Shown piece by piece: positions 1 through 8,028 of a stretch of DNA of 64,000 bases (the stretch's first letter is position 1; the number at the start of each line of letters is the position of its first letter). The stretch spans positions 1-64,000 of the forward strand of contig CALFBP010000073.1 in assembly GCA_937951625.1 (NCBI GenBank). Reading direction: 5' to 3'. The notes under the pieces were generated by a model. It was not told the DNA's origin, made no database searches, and saw only the letters and a program-made list of their open reading frames with translations. Position numbers and translations under genes: made by a program. This DNA comes from an uncultured Thermoguttaceae bacterium. Lineage in GTDB: Bacteria; Planctomycetota; Planctomycetia; Pirellulales; Thermoguttaceae.

Positions 1-205
1 TTCCTTCTCGACCCTTCTTAAATCAAACGCTAAGTCAACCAACATACCGTTTGCGATTACTCACACCCCATCTATCACGGGAATGCGCCCCCCCGGAAAT
101 CATTCGACCTTGACGCTGGTTCAACAGCCCCTTAAATTACCACTTGGAATGGTATAATGCGATTAAGAAAAGCCAAATTCCCTCCATCAGGAAATCATAA
201 CAATT
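1..205. other. left-edge intergenic stretch, no gene seen
   Basis: I see no plausible coding region here. The only recognisable signal is the putative extended -10 element at 150-158 that should drive the tRNA. A TTGACG hexamer at 110-115 lies 37 bases upstream of that element, too far to act as its -35. Confidence 0.5.
150..158 (+). promoter_or_regulatory. extended -10 promoter element for tRNA-Gln
   Basis: TGG followed by a perfect TATAAT forms an extended -10 box (TGnTATAAT). It lies about 48 bases before the mature tRNA 5' end, leaving room for a short 5' leader. No convincing -35 hexamer lies 16-18 bases upstream, which is usual for extended -10 promoters. Confidence 0.55.
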
Positions 206-276
206 TGGGGAATAGTGTAACGGCAGCACAACTGACTCTGGATCAGTTAGTCTAGGTTCGAATCCTAGTTCCCCAG
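206..276 (+). tRNA. trnQ: tRNA-Gln (anticodon CTG)
   Basis: The sequence folds as a cloverleaf. The 7-bp acceptor stem is TGGGGAA paired with TTCCCCA, the anticodon stem is ACTGA/TCAGT around loop CTCTGGA (anticodon CTG), and the T arm is CTAGG-TTCGAAT-CCTAG. The discriminator is G, and a weak U1-A72 first pair is typical of tRNA-Gln. The 3' CCA is not encoded (CTTTT follows), so it must be added after transcription. It stands alone, with no second tRNA nearby. Confidence 0.93.
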
Positions 277-591
277 CTTTTGGGTGGTTCGTATAGCAGC
301 GATTCGCCGCAAAGGATCTTAAGCTAACAACTTACGAATTCATTAAAATAGGGAAGATTCAGAAAATTTTTGCCCTGCCGCCGTTTATCGCGTCGGTTTG
401 TGTGCCACCGCAACATTGCTCAGTTTGGGCTCTCCCTCCTCTGCCCATGCGCGCAGCGTGGCGAGGGTGCGCGTTTTGAAACGCTTTAGGCGAGTCGCCG
501 TTGGGGATCGGTCCAATCAGACACGGGCCGGTTGATTGTTGTGCAAGCCGGCCTGATGTGGGGCTCGCCGGTTTAGTATTGGACAGGCCGG
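277..591. other. intergenic region after tRNA-Gln
   Basis: No gene is visible in this roughly 315-base gap between the tRNA and the 3' end of the convergent HAD gene. Its right end holds four phased GCCGG repeats, listed separately. No intrinsic terminator with a clear stem and U-tract was found for either neighbour. Confidence 0.5.
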
Positions 592-593
592 TT
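507..593. repeat. four GCCGG(T/C)(T/C) motifs at exact 20-base spacing
   Basis: The heptamers GCCGGTT, GCCGGCC, GCCGGTT and GCCGGTT begin at 527, 547, 567 and 587, exactly 20 bases apart. A degenerate copy (ATCGGTC) begins at 507, again in phase. The 13 bases between copies differ from one another, so this is a phased short motif, not a clean tandem duplication. The last copy overlaps the HAD stop codon (592-594). The function is unknown; two-turn helical phasing would suit a protein-binding array, but a decayed minisatellite or chance is possible. Confidence 0.5.
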
Positions 594-1266
594 ACTGTCG
601 GACTCGTTGCAGCAACTCGTGGAAGACCACTGGCGTGAGTTCAACCAGTGAATCGACCACGAGGTCAGCGGCGGCGAGGGCCTCGCGGGTCCGGCCCGTG
701 CTCACGAGACCGACGCTCGCCATGCCGGCGGCCTTGGCTGCGGCGATTCCCAGCGGGGCGTCCTCCACGACGACACAGCGTTTTGGCGGGACGCCGAGAC
801 GCTCAGCGGCAAGGAGGAACACTTGTGGGTCTGGTTTGCCTCGGCGGACGTCCATTCCATTCACTACCGCATCGAAGACCGCTCGACCGCCTAGCCGGTC
901 CACGACGAGGGCGACGTTCTCCGGTGGCCCAGACGAGCCGATCGCCAAGGCGAAGCCTGCCGCGCGGAGCGATTGCAAAAGTGGCTGCACGCCGGGCATG
1001 GCCGGAAAGTCGGCGGCGAGGATTTCGCGATAAGCGGCCTCTTTCAAAGCATCGAGGCGGGCGATGTCCGCCTCGCTCGTTACTGCGTCTGGCCACAGGG
1101 TAGCGATGATTTCGCGGCTGGTCCGCCCGAAGGTGGCATTGAATTCCTCCGGGCTCATGTTCCGGCCTACCGTAGCGGCTGCCCGCTGCCAACTCTGATA
1201 ATGCGCCTGGTAGCTATCCACCAGAACGCCGTCCATGTCGAAAATCACCGCAGGTCGATCGTTCAT
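592..1266 (-). CDS. HAD-superfamily phosphatase / beta-phosphoglucomutase-like
   Basis: A 224-residue HAD subfamily IA hydrolase. Motif I is the N-terminal FDMDGVLVDS, with both aspartates (nucleophile and acid/base). Motif II is the serine in IGSSGP, and motifs III/IV are the lysine of GKPDPQVF and the ED of VVVEDAP. The alpha-helical cap inserted after motif I fits phosphoglycolate phosphatase or beta-phosphoglucomutase-like enzymes acting on small phosphorylated sugars in the cytoplasm. The exact substrate cannot be read. Its ATG overlaps the lipA stop by four bases (ATGA), so it is translationally coupled to lipA. A GAGGA element lies about six bases upstream, inside lipA. Confidence 0.85.
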   Translation of the reverse strand: MNDRPAVIFDMDGVLVDSYQAHYQSWQRAAATVGRNMSPEEFNATFGRTSREIIATLWPDAVTSEADIARLDALKEAAYREILAADFPAMPGVQPLLQSLRAAGFALAIGSSGPPENVALVVDRLGGRAVFDAVVNGMDVRRGKPDPQVFLLAAERLGVPPKRCVVVEDAPLGIAAAKAAGMASVGLVSTGRTREALAAADLVVDSLVELTPVVFHELLQRVRQ

Positions 1267-2144
1267 CCGGTTTCCTCATCACTTGCCCTGCCGACCATTT
1301 TCCAAGCGTGATAACTGGAGCGGACAAACGGGCCGCTGGCAACGTGTCGGAATCCTAAGCGGCGGGCCGTTTCGCCCCAGGCATGAAATTCGTCGGGCGG
1401 CACGTAGCGGACGACCGGCAAGCACCCCGCGGCGGGTTGGAGATATTGCCCAAGCGTCAACAGCTCGCATCCGGCGTCCAAAAGGTCCGCCAGCGTGTCC
1501 AGCAGTTCCTCCTCCGTCTCGCCCAGCCCAAGCATAAGGCCCGTCTTGGTCCGCGTGGCGGGGCTGAGTCGTTTCACGCGGCGGAACATTTCCAAGGTCC
1601 AGCGGTAATCGGCCTTGCGTCCACGGACGCTCGGGTAAAGCCTCGGCACGGTTTCCGTATTGTGGTTGAAAACCTCGGGAGCGGCGGCGATCAGCCGGTC
1701 GAGGGCCGCGGCGTTGCCAGCGAAATCCGAAGGCAGCACTTCCACCGTGGCGCCCGTGGCTTCCCGAACCGCCGCAACCGTGCGGCAGAAATGCTCGGCG
1801 CCGCCGTCGGGCAGATCGTCCCGCGTGACGCAGGTCAGGACCACGTGGCGGAGGCCGAGGCGTTGCGCTGCCTCGGCCACGCGGCGGGGTTCGTCCGCAT
1901 CGACCGGGCGGGTCTTGCCTTTGGCCACGCTGCAAAAACCGCAACGCCGTGTGCAGACATCGCCCAAAAGCAAGAACGTCGCCGTCTTGTTCGCGTAGCA
2001 TTCCATCCGATTGGGGCACTTGGCGTGCTCGCAGACGGTGTGCAGGCGCAAGGTCTCGATCAGTCGCTCCGTGCCCGCCAGCGAGCCTCCTTTGGGCACG
2101 TTGCGTTTGAGCCATCGCGGCAAGTTTCGCGGCGCGGCAGGCAT
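1263..2144 (-). CDS. lipA: lipoyl synthase LipA
   Basis: A 293-residue radical-SAM enzyme that inserts two sulfurs into octanoyl groups on E2 and GcvH proteins. The auxiliary cluster motif C-x4-C-x5-C (CEHAKCPNRMEC) sits near residues 38-49, and the SAM cluster motif C-x3-C-x2-C is CTRRCGFC. The C-terminal RSSYHA matches the family's RSSY motif that supplies the serine ligand of the sacrificial cluster. Length is normal. It follows the UROD-like gene by 25 bases and overlaps the HAD gene. No lipB or lplA lies in the window, so octanoyl transfer must be encoded elsewhere. Confidence 0.96.
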   Translation of the reverse strand: MPAAPRNLPRWLKRNVPKGGSLAGTERLIETLRLHTVCEHAKCPNRMECYANKTATFLLLGDVCTRRCGFCSVAKGKTRPVDADEPRRVAEAAQRLGLRHVVLTCVTRDDLPDGGAEHFCRTVAAVREATGATVEVLPSDFAGNAAALDRLIAAAPEVFNHNTETVPRLYPSVRGRKADYRWTLEMFRRVKRLSPATRTKTGLMLGLGETEEELLDTLADLLDAGCELLTLGQYLQPAAGCLPVVRYVPPDEFHAWGETARRLGFRHVASGPFVRSSYHAWKMVGRASDEETG

Positions 2145-2169
2145 GGTGGGGGGTACCGTGGAGGCGGGT

Positions 2170-3207
2170 TCAATCGTCGTAATCGCGGCACTCCCGCCAC
2201 GTCTCGATCATGGCCATGAAGTTTTCCGGCCGGACCGAAGAGTGGATACTGTTGGAACTCGACAGGCAGTAGCCTCCGCCGGGCTTGGCCACGCGGATCG
2301 TTTCGCGCGTGACGCGGCGCACCTCCTCGACGGGGGCCTGGCTGAGCACGTAGCCACAGTCGATGTTGCCCACCAAGGCAATCCGGCTCCCGTAGCGCTC
2401 TTTGATCAAACCGATGTCCATTCCCGCCACGGGCTCGAGCGGATTCAACGCATCGATGCCCGTATCGACGATCATGTCGAGGATAGGCATGATGTTGCCG
2501 TCGGTATGCTTCACCACGTAGGCGCCCGCCTCGTGGGCGGCGTCCACGCATCGCTTCAGGCCGGGCAAAACGAATTCCTTGAAATGCCGGGGTGACATGA
2601 GCGGGCCGTTCTTATCGGCGTAATCGTCGCCGAAAACAACGACATCCACGCCAGCCGCGACCATCCGCTGCATCGCCCGAATGTCGTGGCTTTGGGTCAC
2701 CTCGACCAGTTGGTGGACGAGTTTCGGATGGTCGATCATGTCCATCAGGTACTGCGTCGTGCCACGGAGGAAGGCGGGATTGAAAAAGGCGTCGCGGCAG
2801 ATGGCCGTGATCGCTTTCTTTCCTTTATAGCGGGCGACGATTTCGGGGATGGAGCCCAGCACGTCGTCGGCCTCGGGATCGGGAGGCGTGTAGGTCTGGA
2901 GATCCTCAGGGCGTTTGATCGGACCTTCAATCGGTGCGGGCGTGCTTTCGGGACCAAAGGCCCGAATCACGCCCCACTTATCGCGGAACAATCCTTTTTC
3001 CTTGTCGATGAACTCGACGTTTTCCCGACTCCAGGAACTGCGGTTCTGGCCCACGGTGTCCATTCCGAGCCAGTCGTTGAACTCGAAATAGTCGCTCCCA
3101 GGCCGCAGGGCTTGGATCACCTTCTGGTCAATTACGCACTCGAAATACGGCACCCGATCCGGCACACGCCGTTCCAGCGCCGCGATCACTCGCTCGCGGG
3201 AATTCAT
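2170..3207 (-). CDS. uroporphyrinogen decarboxylase (URO-D) family protein
   Basis: A 345-residue TIM-barrel protein of the URO-D family. The N-terminus (MNSRERVIAALERRVPDRVP) is the usual opening of the MtaA/CmuA-like and planctomycete branch, not of true HemE. The middle has the GDDYADKNGPLMSP segment and a later HTDGN motif typical of corrinoid or zinc-dependent methyltransferase relatives. It probably acts in methyl transfer rather than haem synthesis, but the substrate is unknown. AAGGAG lies nine bases before the ATG. It is probably the first gene of the unit with lipA and the HAD gene (25-base and 4-base overlap spacing). Confidence 0.82.
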   Translation of the reverse strand: MNSRERVIAALERRVPDRVPYFECVIDQKVIQALRPGSDYFEFNDWLGMDTVGQNRSSWSRENVEFIDKEKGLFRDKWGVIRAFGPESTPAPIEGPIKRPEDLQTYTPPDPEADDVLGSIPEIVARYKGKKAITAICRDAFFNPAFLRGTTQYLMDMIDHPKLVHQLVEVTQSHDIRAMQRMVAAGVDVVVFGDDYADKNGPLMSPRHFKEFVLPGLKRCVDAAHEAGAYVVKHTDGNIMPILDMIVDTGIDALNPLEPVAGMDIGLIKERYGSRIALVGNIDCGYVLSQAPVEEVRRVTRETIRVAKPGGGYCLSSSNSIHSSVRPENFMAMIETWRECRDYDD

Positions 3208-3584
3208 TCAGATCGACTCCTTGTGGCCACACCTTTTAACTCGATTGTAGCCGAGGTCGGAGGTTGTGCCTACAACCAAACATTCAAGAAGAAACCGGAC
3301 GGGAAGGCCCCTGAGTTATTTCCTGTTTCCGGCCGCGCCGGAAAAAAGCACGGCGGCGTTTCGTCACGCGGTTTCTCCCCGACAAGTTACACATTTCAAT
3401 CAGCCGAAACTGGAAGCCTGGAGGAACCGCCGCGGCGAGCCGTCGTGGCGTGTTTCCTAGCGGCGATTTGATGCTGGAGCAATACGGTGAAATCTCCAGC
3501 GCGCCAGCAACATCCAGAATTCGCGACCTTCGCTCGCTTGCTCTTCCAGGGCAGGTGTTAAAACAGCGAGGCGATCCACAGCCG
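3208..3584. other. intergenic region with one perfect hairpin
   Basis: No gene is supported here. The notable element is a 7-bp inverted repeat, TTTCCGG/CCGGAAA, at 3326-3344 with a five-base loop. The A-run follows on the plus strand, so neither transcript gets a U-tract 3' of the stem and it is not a standard terminator. The promoter of the UROD-like gene should lie here, but I could not settle on one. Confidence 0.4.
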
Positions 3585-4430
3585 TCAGGCGACGAGCGGC
3601 CGCAGGAACTCGATGCTTTTCCTGATGTTTTCGTCGGCGCCGTAGCACTCGATCGAGACCACCCCGTCCCAACCGCTCTGCTTCAAGAATTCAAGGCACT
3701 TCTTGATGTTCTCGGCGTTGACTCCCCCGCCCACGGGCACTTCGGAGCAACCGATGCCCGTTTCTTCCCCCCGCACCGCGGCTGCCAGGCCGGGGCTGAC
3801 GTCCTTGATGTGGCAGTGGGAAACATACTTGCGGAACCGCTTCAAATACTCCACCGGGTCCTTGCCGGAAATGTAGGTGTTGCCGGTGTCGAAGTTGAAC
3901 CGCAAGTATGGCGATTCGAAATGCTGGAACAAACGTTCGAGGAAGTCGGGATTCGTCGTGTACGGGCCGTGGGTCTCGATGTTGATAATGATCCCATAAT
4001 CCTCGGCCCAGGCGAGGCATTGCTTGTAGTTCTCGCAGGCGATGCGGAAGACCTCTTCGTCGCTGTAGCCTTCGGTCTTGAACGCGCCGTCGGTGGTGTC
4101 GACGATGGGGCAGCCGATCTCGGCCGCGAATCGAATGGCCTGCTGCACATAGGGAACGCCGAAAGCGGACCCCTCCGGGCCCATCATCGGGAAGGCGGCG
4201 TCGATCTGGGACACCTGAAGCCCCCGCTGTTCCAAAATGCGTCTCAGTCGGCGGGGATTGGAGTACAAGGAGACGGCGGGATCGTATCCCAGCCCATTGA
4301 CAAAGTATTGGCCGTGGATCACGCCGAACTCGATATGCGTCAGCCCGTACTTGACCGCGCTGTCCACGGCCATCTGAAAGCTTCCACTCAAAGGCCGCCA
4401 ATTATCGGTGTGCATCCCCAAATGGATCAT
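3585..4430 (-). CDS. sugar phosphate isomerase/epimerase (xylose-isomerase-like TIM barrel)
   Basis: A 281-residue AP-endonuclease-2/xylose-isomerase fold protein. It begins with MIHLGMHTDN and has metal-site segments of the family: IETHGPY in the middle, FNFDTGNTYISG, then HCHIKD and, at the end, SIECYG. These place Glu, Asp, His and Glu where the divalent metal ligands normally sit. Such proteins in planctomycetes usually interconvert keto-sugars, inosose or sugar derivatives in catabolism; the substrate here is unknown. The start is supported by GGGAG eight bases upstream. It is divergent from the macroglobulin-like gene at 4649. Confidence 0.85.
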   Translation of the reverse strand: MIHLGMHTDNWRPLSGSFQMAVDSAVKYGLTHIEFGVIHGQYFVNGLGYDPAVSLYSNPRRLRRILEQRGLQVSQIDAAFPMMGPEGSAFGVPYVQQAIRFAAEIGCPIVDTTDGAFKTEGYSDEEVFRIACENYKQCLAWAEDYGIIINIETHGPYTTNPDFLERLFQHFESPYLRFNFDTGNTYISGKDPVEYLKRFRKYVSHCHIKDVSPGLAAAVRGEETGIGCSEVPVGGGVNAENIKKCLEFLKQSGWDGVVSIECYGADENIRKSIEFLRPLVA

Positions 4431-4648
4431 GGTCGCTCTCCCACGAAAAAGTACAAGGTACGGGACACTGCCAGATCGAAACGCCCAGAATAGGGGACAC
4501 GCCCGCCAAGTTCAAGACTCGCGGCCAAGAGCAGCCGAATTTTCGGGCCGCAAACGTCGGTCGGGCGGTTGGTGCGGCGGAGTTTTGCTGGAGCAGACCT
4601 TGCCGATTCGAAGGCGGCGAATTAATCTCGCGGAAAGCAGACGCAACC

Positions 4649-7285
4649 ATGGCGATCGACCCTGAAGAACACCGTCGCACCGAGGGACGGGCGCCGGAAA
4701 CGGCGTCGCGCGTGTCCGCTCCACTCCGGGCTCACTCGGTGGCGATCCCTTTTGCCGTGCGACCTGCGAGCGACACAGCCCGCCTTGCGCCCGGGGCGCG
4801 TAAACGGGCTGCCGCGCAAGACCTTTGGGCGCGGTGGGCCAGTTGGATTGTGAGCATCGGCGCCGTCATTTTCTCGTTAATTGCGACCGGCGGCTACCTC
4901 TATCATCGAGGCCAACTGGCCGAAATCGCGGCAGAACACCTTCGGCTGATGGTCACCGGGCCGGCGAGGCTCGCGACCGATATCGTTCAGCATTACACGG
5001 TGCGAACAACAACCGTGACCGGCGAGGCCCTACCCGCTCAGATTGAATTCGCGGTTTACGGTCCTGGGGATGAACTGCTCACTGCCCACAAGGAAACCGC
5101 CGACGAACGCGGAGAGGTTCACGTCGCTTTGCGGCCCGAATCCCGATGGCCCGCAAAGGTCCGCCTAGTGACCGTCGCCACATACTCGAGCCGGACAGAG
5201 CGGGCGGAAACGGAGCTGGCCGTGGTTTCGCCAGGCCATCGGACGGCCTTATCGGTTTTCCCTCCGGTTTGTCGGGGGGGCGAAACGCTTTACTACCGGT
5301 CGTTGTCGCTGGCGTGCGATTCCCTTTCCGTGGACCGGGAACTGCCGATCCGCTTCGAAATCCGCGATCCGCAGGGATCCCTTCTGCCCGATTCCGTTCA
5401 TGAGGGTCTCACCGATCATGGGACCGGATGGGGCCAGTTCACGCTTCCCAGCCAAGCGACCGAAGGCGTGTACTGGCTCTGTGCGACCAGCCTCGACGAC
5501 TCCTTCCCGGCAGTTCGCCAGCCTTTCCAAGTCCGCGCCGACCACGTTGCCAAACCCAAGCCCACGGAGCCCCCGGCCAGGGCGATCCGCGTTCGAGTCC
5601 GGCCAGAGGGCGGGGAGCTCGTAGCGGGCATTGAAAATCGCGTCTATTTTGCGGCCTGGCACGAAGACGGTGGACCGGCGCACGTCGTGGGCCGCATTGT
5701 CGATCGCCGGGATCAGACCGTCGCCACCGTTGAATCGACGCTCGAAGGAATGGGCTCGGTGCAGTTCCAACCCCAAGCCGGAGAGCAATACTACCTGCGG
5801 CTCGACCACGAAACGAAGTCGCAGGAAAAGCATCTCTTGCCGCCGGTGTCGGGGAACCATGCGGCGGTGCTGACCACGGGAGTGGGGGTGATCGAGCCGC
5901 ACGCGCCGTTGGAGTTCAATGTCCGCGCCTCGACGGCCGGGCTGCCGCTGGTGGCCGCGGCCTTTTGCCGCGGAGTCCACGTGGGGCAGCAAACCTTGGT
6001 GACGTCGGTGGGAGCAAACCCGGTGAGCATCCCCTTGCCGGAAGGAGTGGGCGGCACGATTCACCTGAAGCTCTACCTTTACCGCTCCCATCCACCTAAG
6101 GTGCTGGCGGAGCGTCTGGTCTTTCGCCGCCCTGCCAGACATCTGAAGGTCCATGCGGCCGTGAAGGAGGCGGTATTGCGGCCCAACGGCACGTTGGATC
6201 TGCCCATTAGCGTTGCCGACGAACAGGGGCGGCCGATCGCAGCGCGACTCAGCGTGGCATTGTGCCCGCTTCCGGTTTCCGCTGACGCACTCGCAAAGCC
6301 CAACGGTGAACGCCAAAAAAACGAACCGCAATCGTCGTCCGTCGCGGCTGAACAAGGGAAAGCAGGCTCAAGCGGTTCTCCCGATGCGGGTTGCTGGCCG
6401 ATGGCACCGGCACTCTTGATGCTGGAGGATTTGGACATCTTTCCTGCCGATGGCGTCCCTGGGGACCTCTCGGTTTGGCGGCGGCTGGAAAACATCCTCC
6501 AGATGCTGTCGTCTCCCACCGAGGCGGACGTTTCTCAGGTGTTGGACCTCTGGCTCGGGGCCTTAGGGCCTCGCCCTTCGCGAGTCGGTCAAACCATGAC
6601 ATCGTCCACGCAAGTTGCCAGCCAGGGCCGCCTGGATTACCCCCCGCCCATGATGTTCGACAACCTTCAGCACCTGTTGGAGCGTTATCAGGCAAACTTG
6701 ATCGCCTACCGCTTAAACCGCACGAGAATCCTCAACACCCTGACGACGATCAGTTTCTTTGGCGGCATCGGGCTGTTGATCTTCGTGGCCATGCTCAGCT
6801 TACTGAACATTCCATGCGGACTGAGGCTGTGGGGGCCGTCGCTCGGCGTGGCGGCGGCCTGCATCTTGATCGGAGCGGTGCTGAGCAACCCGGAGCGGTT
6901 AAAACGCAATCCTGGGGGGGACGTCGCCTTTACGGCCTGCGAGGCTTGGAAATCGCCGTCGTCGGAGATTGCCCCACCCCCTACCAAGGCCCCCCGGAGC
7001 GGCGACACGCTTCGCCCTTTCTCCTCGCGATTGGTCGCGGGAAAGGGGCCGCCACCCAAAACGGACCCGGACGGCGGAACCAACGTGATCCTATGGGAGC
7101 CGCTGATACAAACCGACGCGTCGGGTCGAGCCTCGGTTCGCATCAAGCTGCCAGCGACGGACGGTGGGTTTCAGATCCTTCTCGATGCTTACGCCGACGG
7201 CGGCCGCCTGGGAAGCCTCTGTTTGCCGCTGCCGCAGAAGGCGGAGCCAGCCCCTAAACCGGCTCGGACGGCGGCTTCTCCTTGA
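4649..7285 (+). CDS. membrane-anchored macroglobulin-like (MG-domain) protein
   Basis: An 878-residue protein with no clear family name. A membrane segment lies near residues 60-82 after a positively charged N-terminus. A long exported region of beta-rich repeats follows (residues about 100-530), where phrases such as ISVADEQGRPIAARLSVAL resemble alpha-2-macroglobulin MG domains. Two further membrane segments lie near 697-715 and 726-748. The C-terminus (NVILWEPLIQTDASGRA) resembles the A2M domain. No thioester motif (CGEQ-type) is present, so it cannot trap proteases covalently. It may be an envelope scaffold or sensor. Its end overlaps the convergent isochorismatase gene by 32 bases. The start is chosen as the first ATG; no strong ribosome site is visible. 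Confidence 0.6.
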   Translation: MAIDPEEHRRTEGRAPETASRVSAPLRAHSVAIPFAVRPASDTARLAPGARKRAAAQDLWARWASWIVSIGAVIFSLIATGGYLYHRGQLAEIAAEHLRLMVTGPARLATDIVQHYTVRTTTVTGEALPAQIEFAVYGPGDELLTAHKETADERGEVHVALRPESRWPAKVRLVTVATYSSRTERAETELAVVSPGHRTALSVFPPVCRGGETLYYRSLSLACDSLSVDRELPIRFEIRDPQGSLLPDSVHEGLTDHGTGWGQFTLPSQATEGVYWLCATSLDDSFPAVRQPFQVRADHVAKPKPTEPPARAIRVRVRPEGGELVAGIENRVYFAAWHEDGGPAHVVGRIVDRRDQTVATVESTLEGMGSVQFQPQAGEQYYLRLDHETKSQEKHLLPPVSGNHAAVLTTGVGVIEPHAPLEFNVRASTAGLPLVAAAFCRGVHVGQQTLVTSVGANPVSIPLPEGVGGTIHLKLYLYRSHPPKVLAERLVFRRPARHLKVHAAVKEAVLRPNGTLDLPISVADEQGRPIAARLSVALCPLPVSADALAKPNGERQKNEPQSSSVAAEQGKAGSSGSPDAGCWPMAPALLMLEDLDIFPADGVPGDLSVWRRLENILQMLSSPTEADVSQVLDLWLGALGPRPSRVGQTMTSSTQVASQGRLDYPPPMMFDNLQHLLERYQANLIAYRLNRTRILNTLTTISFFGGIGLLIFVAMLSLLNIPCGLRLWGPSLGVAAACILIGAVLSNPERLKRNPGGDVAFTACEAWKSPSSEIAPPPTKAPRSGDTLRPFSSRLVAGKGPPPKTDPDGGTNVILWEPLIQTDASGRASVRIKLPATDGGFQILLDAYADGGRLGSLCLPLPQKAEPAPKPARTAASP

Positions 7286-7847
7286 CCAACTGGCTGATGA
7301 GGCGGAATTCGGGCGTGCCCGCCTCGCGGCACCACTCGAACAGCGCGGCTTCCGTGGTCGTCAACACGGCCCCGGCGGCGTCCATGCGATACAAGGCGGT
7401 GCGATGGTCGATCAGGCGGCGTGAACCCGTGGCATCGACCGCCACATACACCCGCCACCCCTGGCTCAGCAAGTCCAGCACGGTTTGCTGAACGCACACA
7501 TGCGTCTCGATTCCGCATACCAGAATCCGGTGCAGGCCCCGCTCCTGCCACTTACGAAAGATTTCTGGGCAACCGAGACAACTGAACGTGAGCTTGGAGG
7601 AAACTGGCCCCAGGCGCTGGGCGAGTTCTGGCACCGTGGGCCCGATGCCTTGAGGGTATTGTTCCGTGGCCTCAACCGGGAGGCCGAAGATCGTGGCCCC
7701 GTCGATCAACCGCCGAACGTTCCATACCACGCGGCGCGAGCCGACGATCCAAGGCACGAGCTTTTCCTGCACGTCGATCACCAGCAAGCCCGTATCGCCT
7801 CGCGACATCAGGTCGGGGCTTGGCGCAATATCGGCATCCGTATTCAT
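7254..7847 (-). CDS. isochorismatase-fold cysteine hydrolase
   Basis: A protein of 197 residues from the ATG at 7847; an upstream TTG at 7862 is also open. The triad of the family is visible: Asp in LLVIDVQ, Lys in SSKLTFSC, and the nucleophile Cys in GIETHVCVQQT. YcaC-like and nicotinamidase-like members hydrolyse small amides; the substrate here is not readable. The 3' end overlaps the convergent macroglobulin-like gene by 32 bases. Confidence 0.85.
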   Translation of the reverse strand: MNTDADIAPSPDLMSRGDTGLLVIDVQEKLVPWIVGSRRVVWNVRRLIDGATIFGLPVEATEQYPQGIGPTVPELAQRLGPVSSKLTFSCLGCPEIFRKWQERGLHRILVCGIETHVCVQQTVLDLLSQGWRVYVAVDATGSRRLIDHRTALYRMDAAGAVLTTTEAALFEWCREAGTPEFRLISQLVKEKPPSEPV

Positions 7848-8028
7848 CACCGAGTACGACAACGCTCCGTTATGGCCGAAAACATCTTGGCAATGACAAT
7901 GAAGTCTGCCGCCTTGCCGCGACGTTGAACATGACGTGGACGTCGCCTCTCACCCCATGGTGTAAACAACTCGGTTAACCGCTCAGGCAGATGTCCCTTG
8001 TTCCCGTAAAAAAACACGCCAAAAAAGG

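Noticed and set aside
3326-3344. TTTCCGG/CCGGAAA hairpin as a terminator
   Set aside because: The A/T run lies on the wrong side for either transcript, so no U-tract follows the stem.
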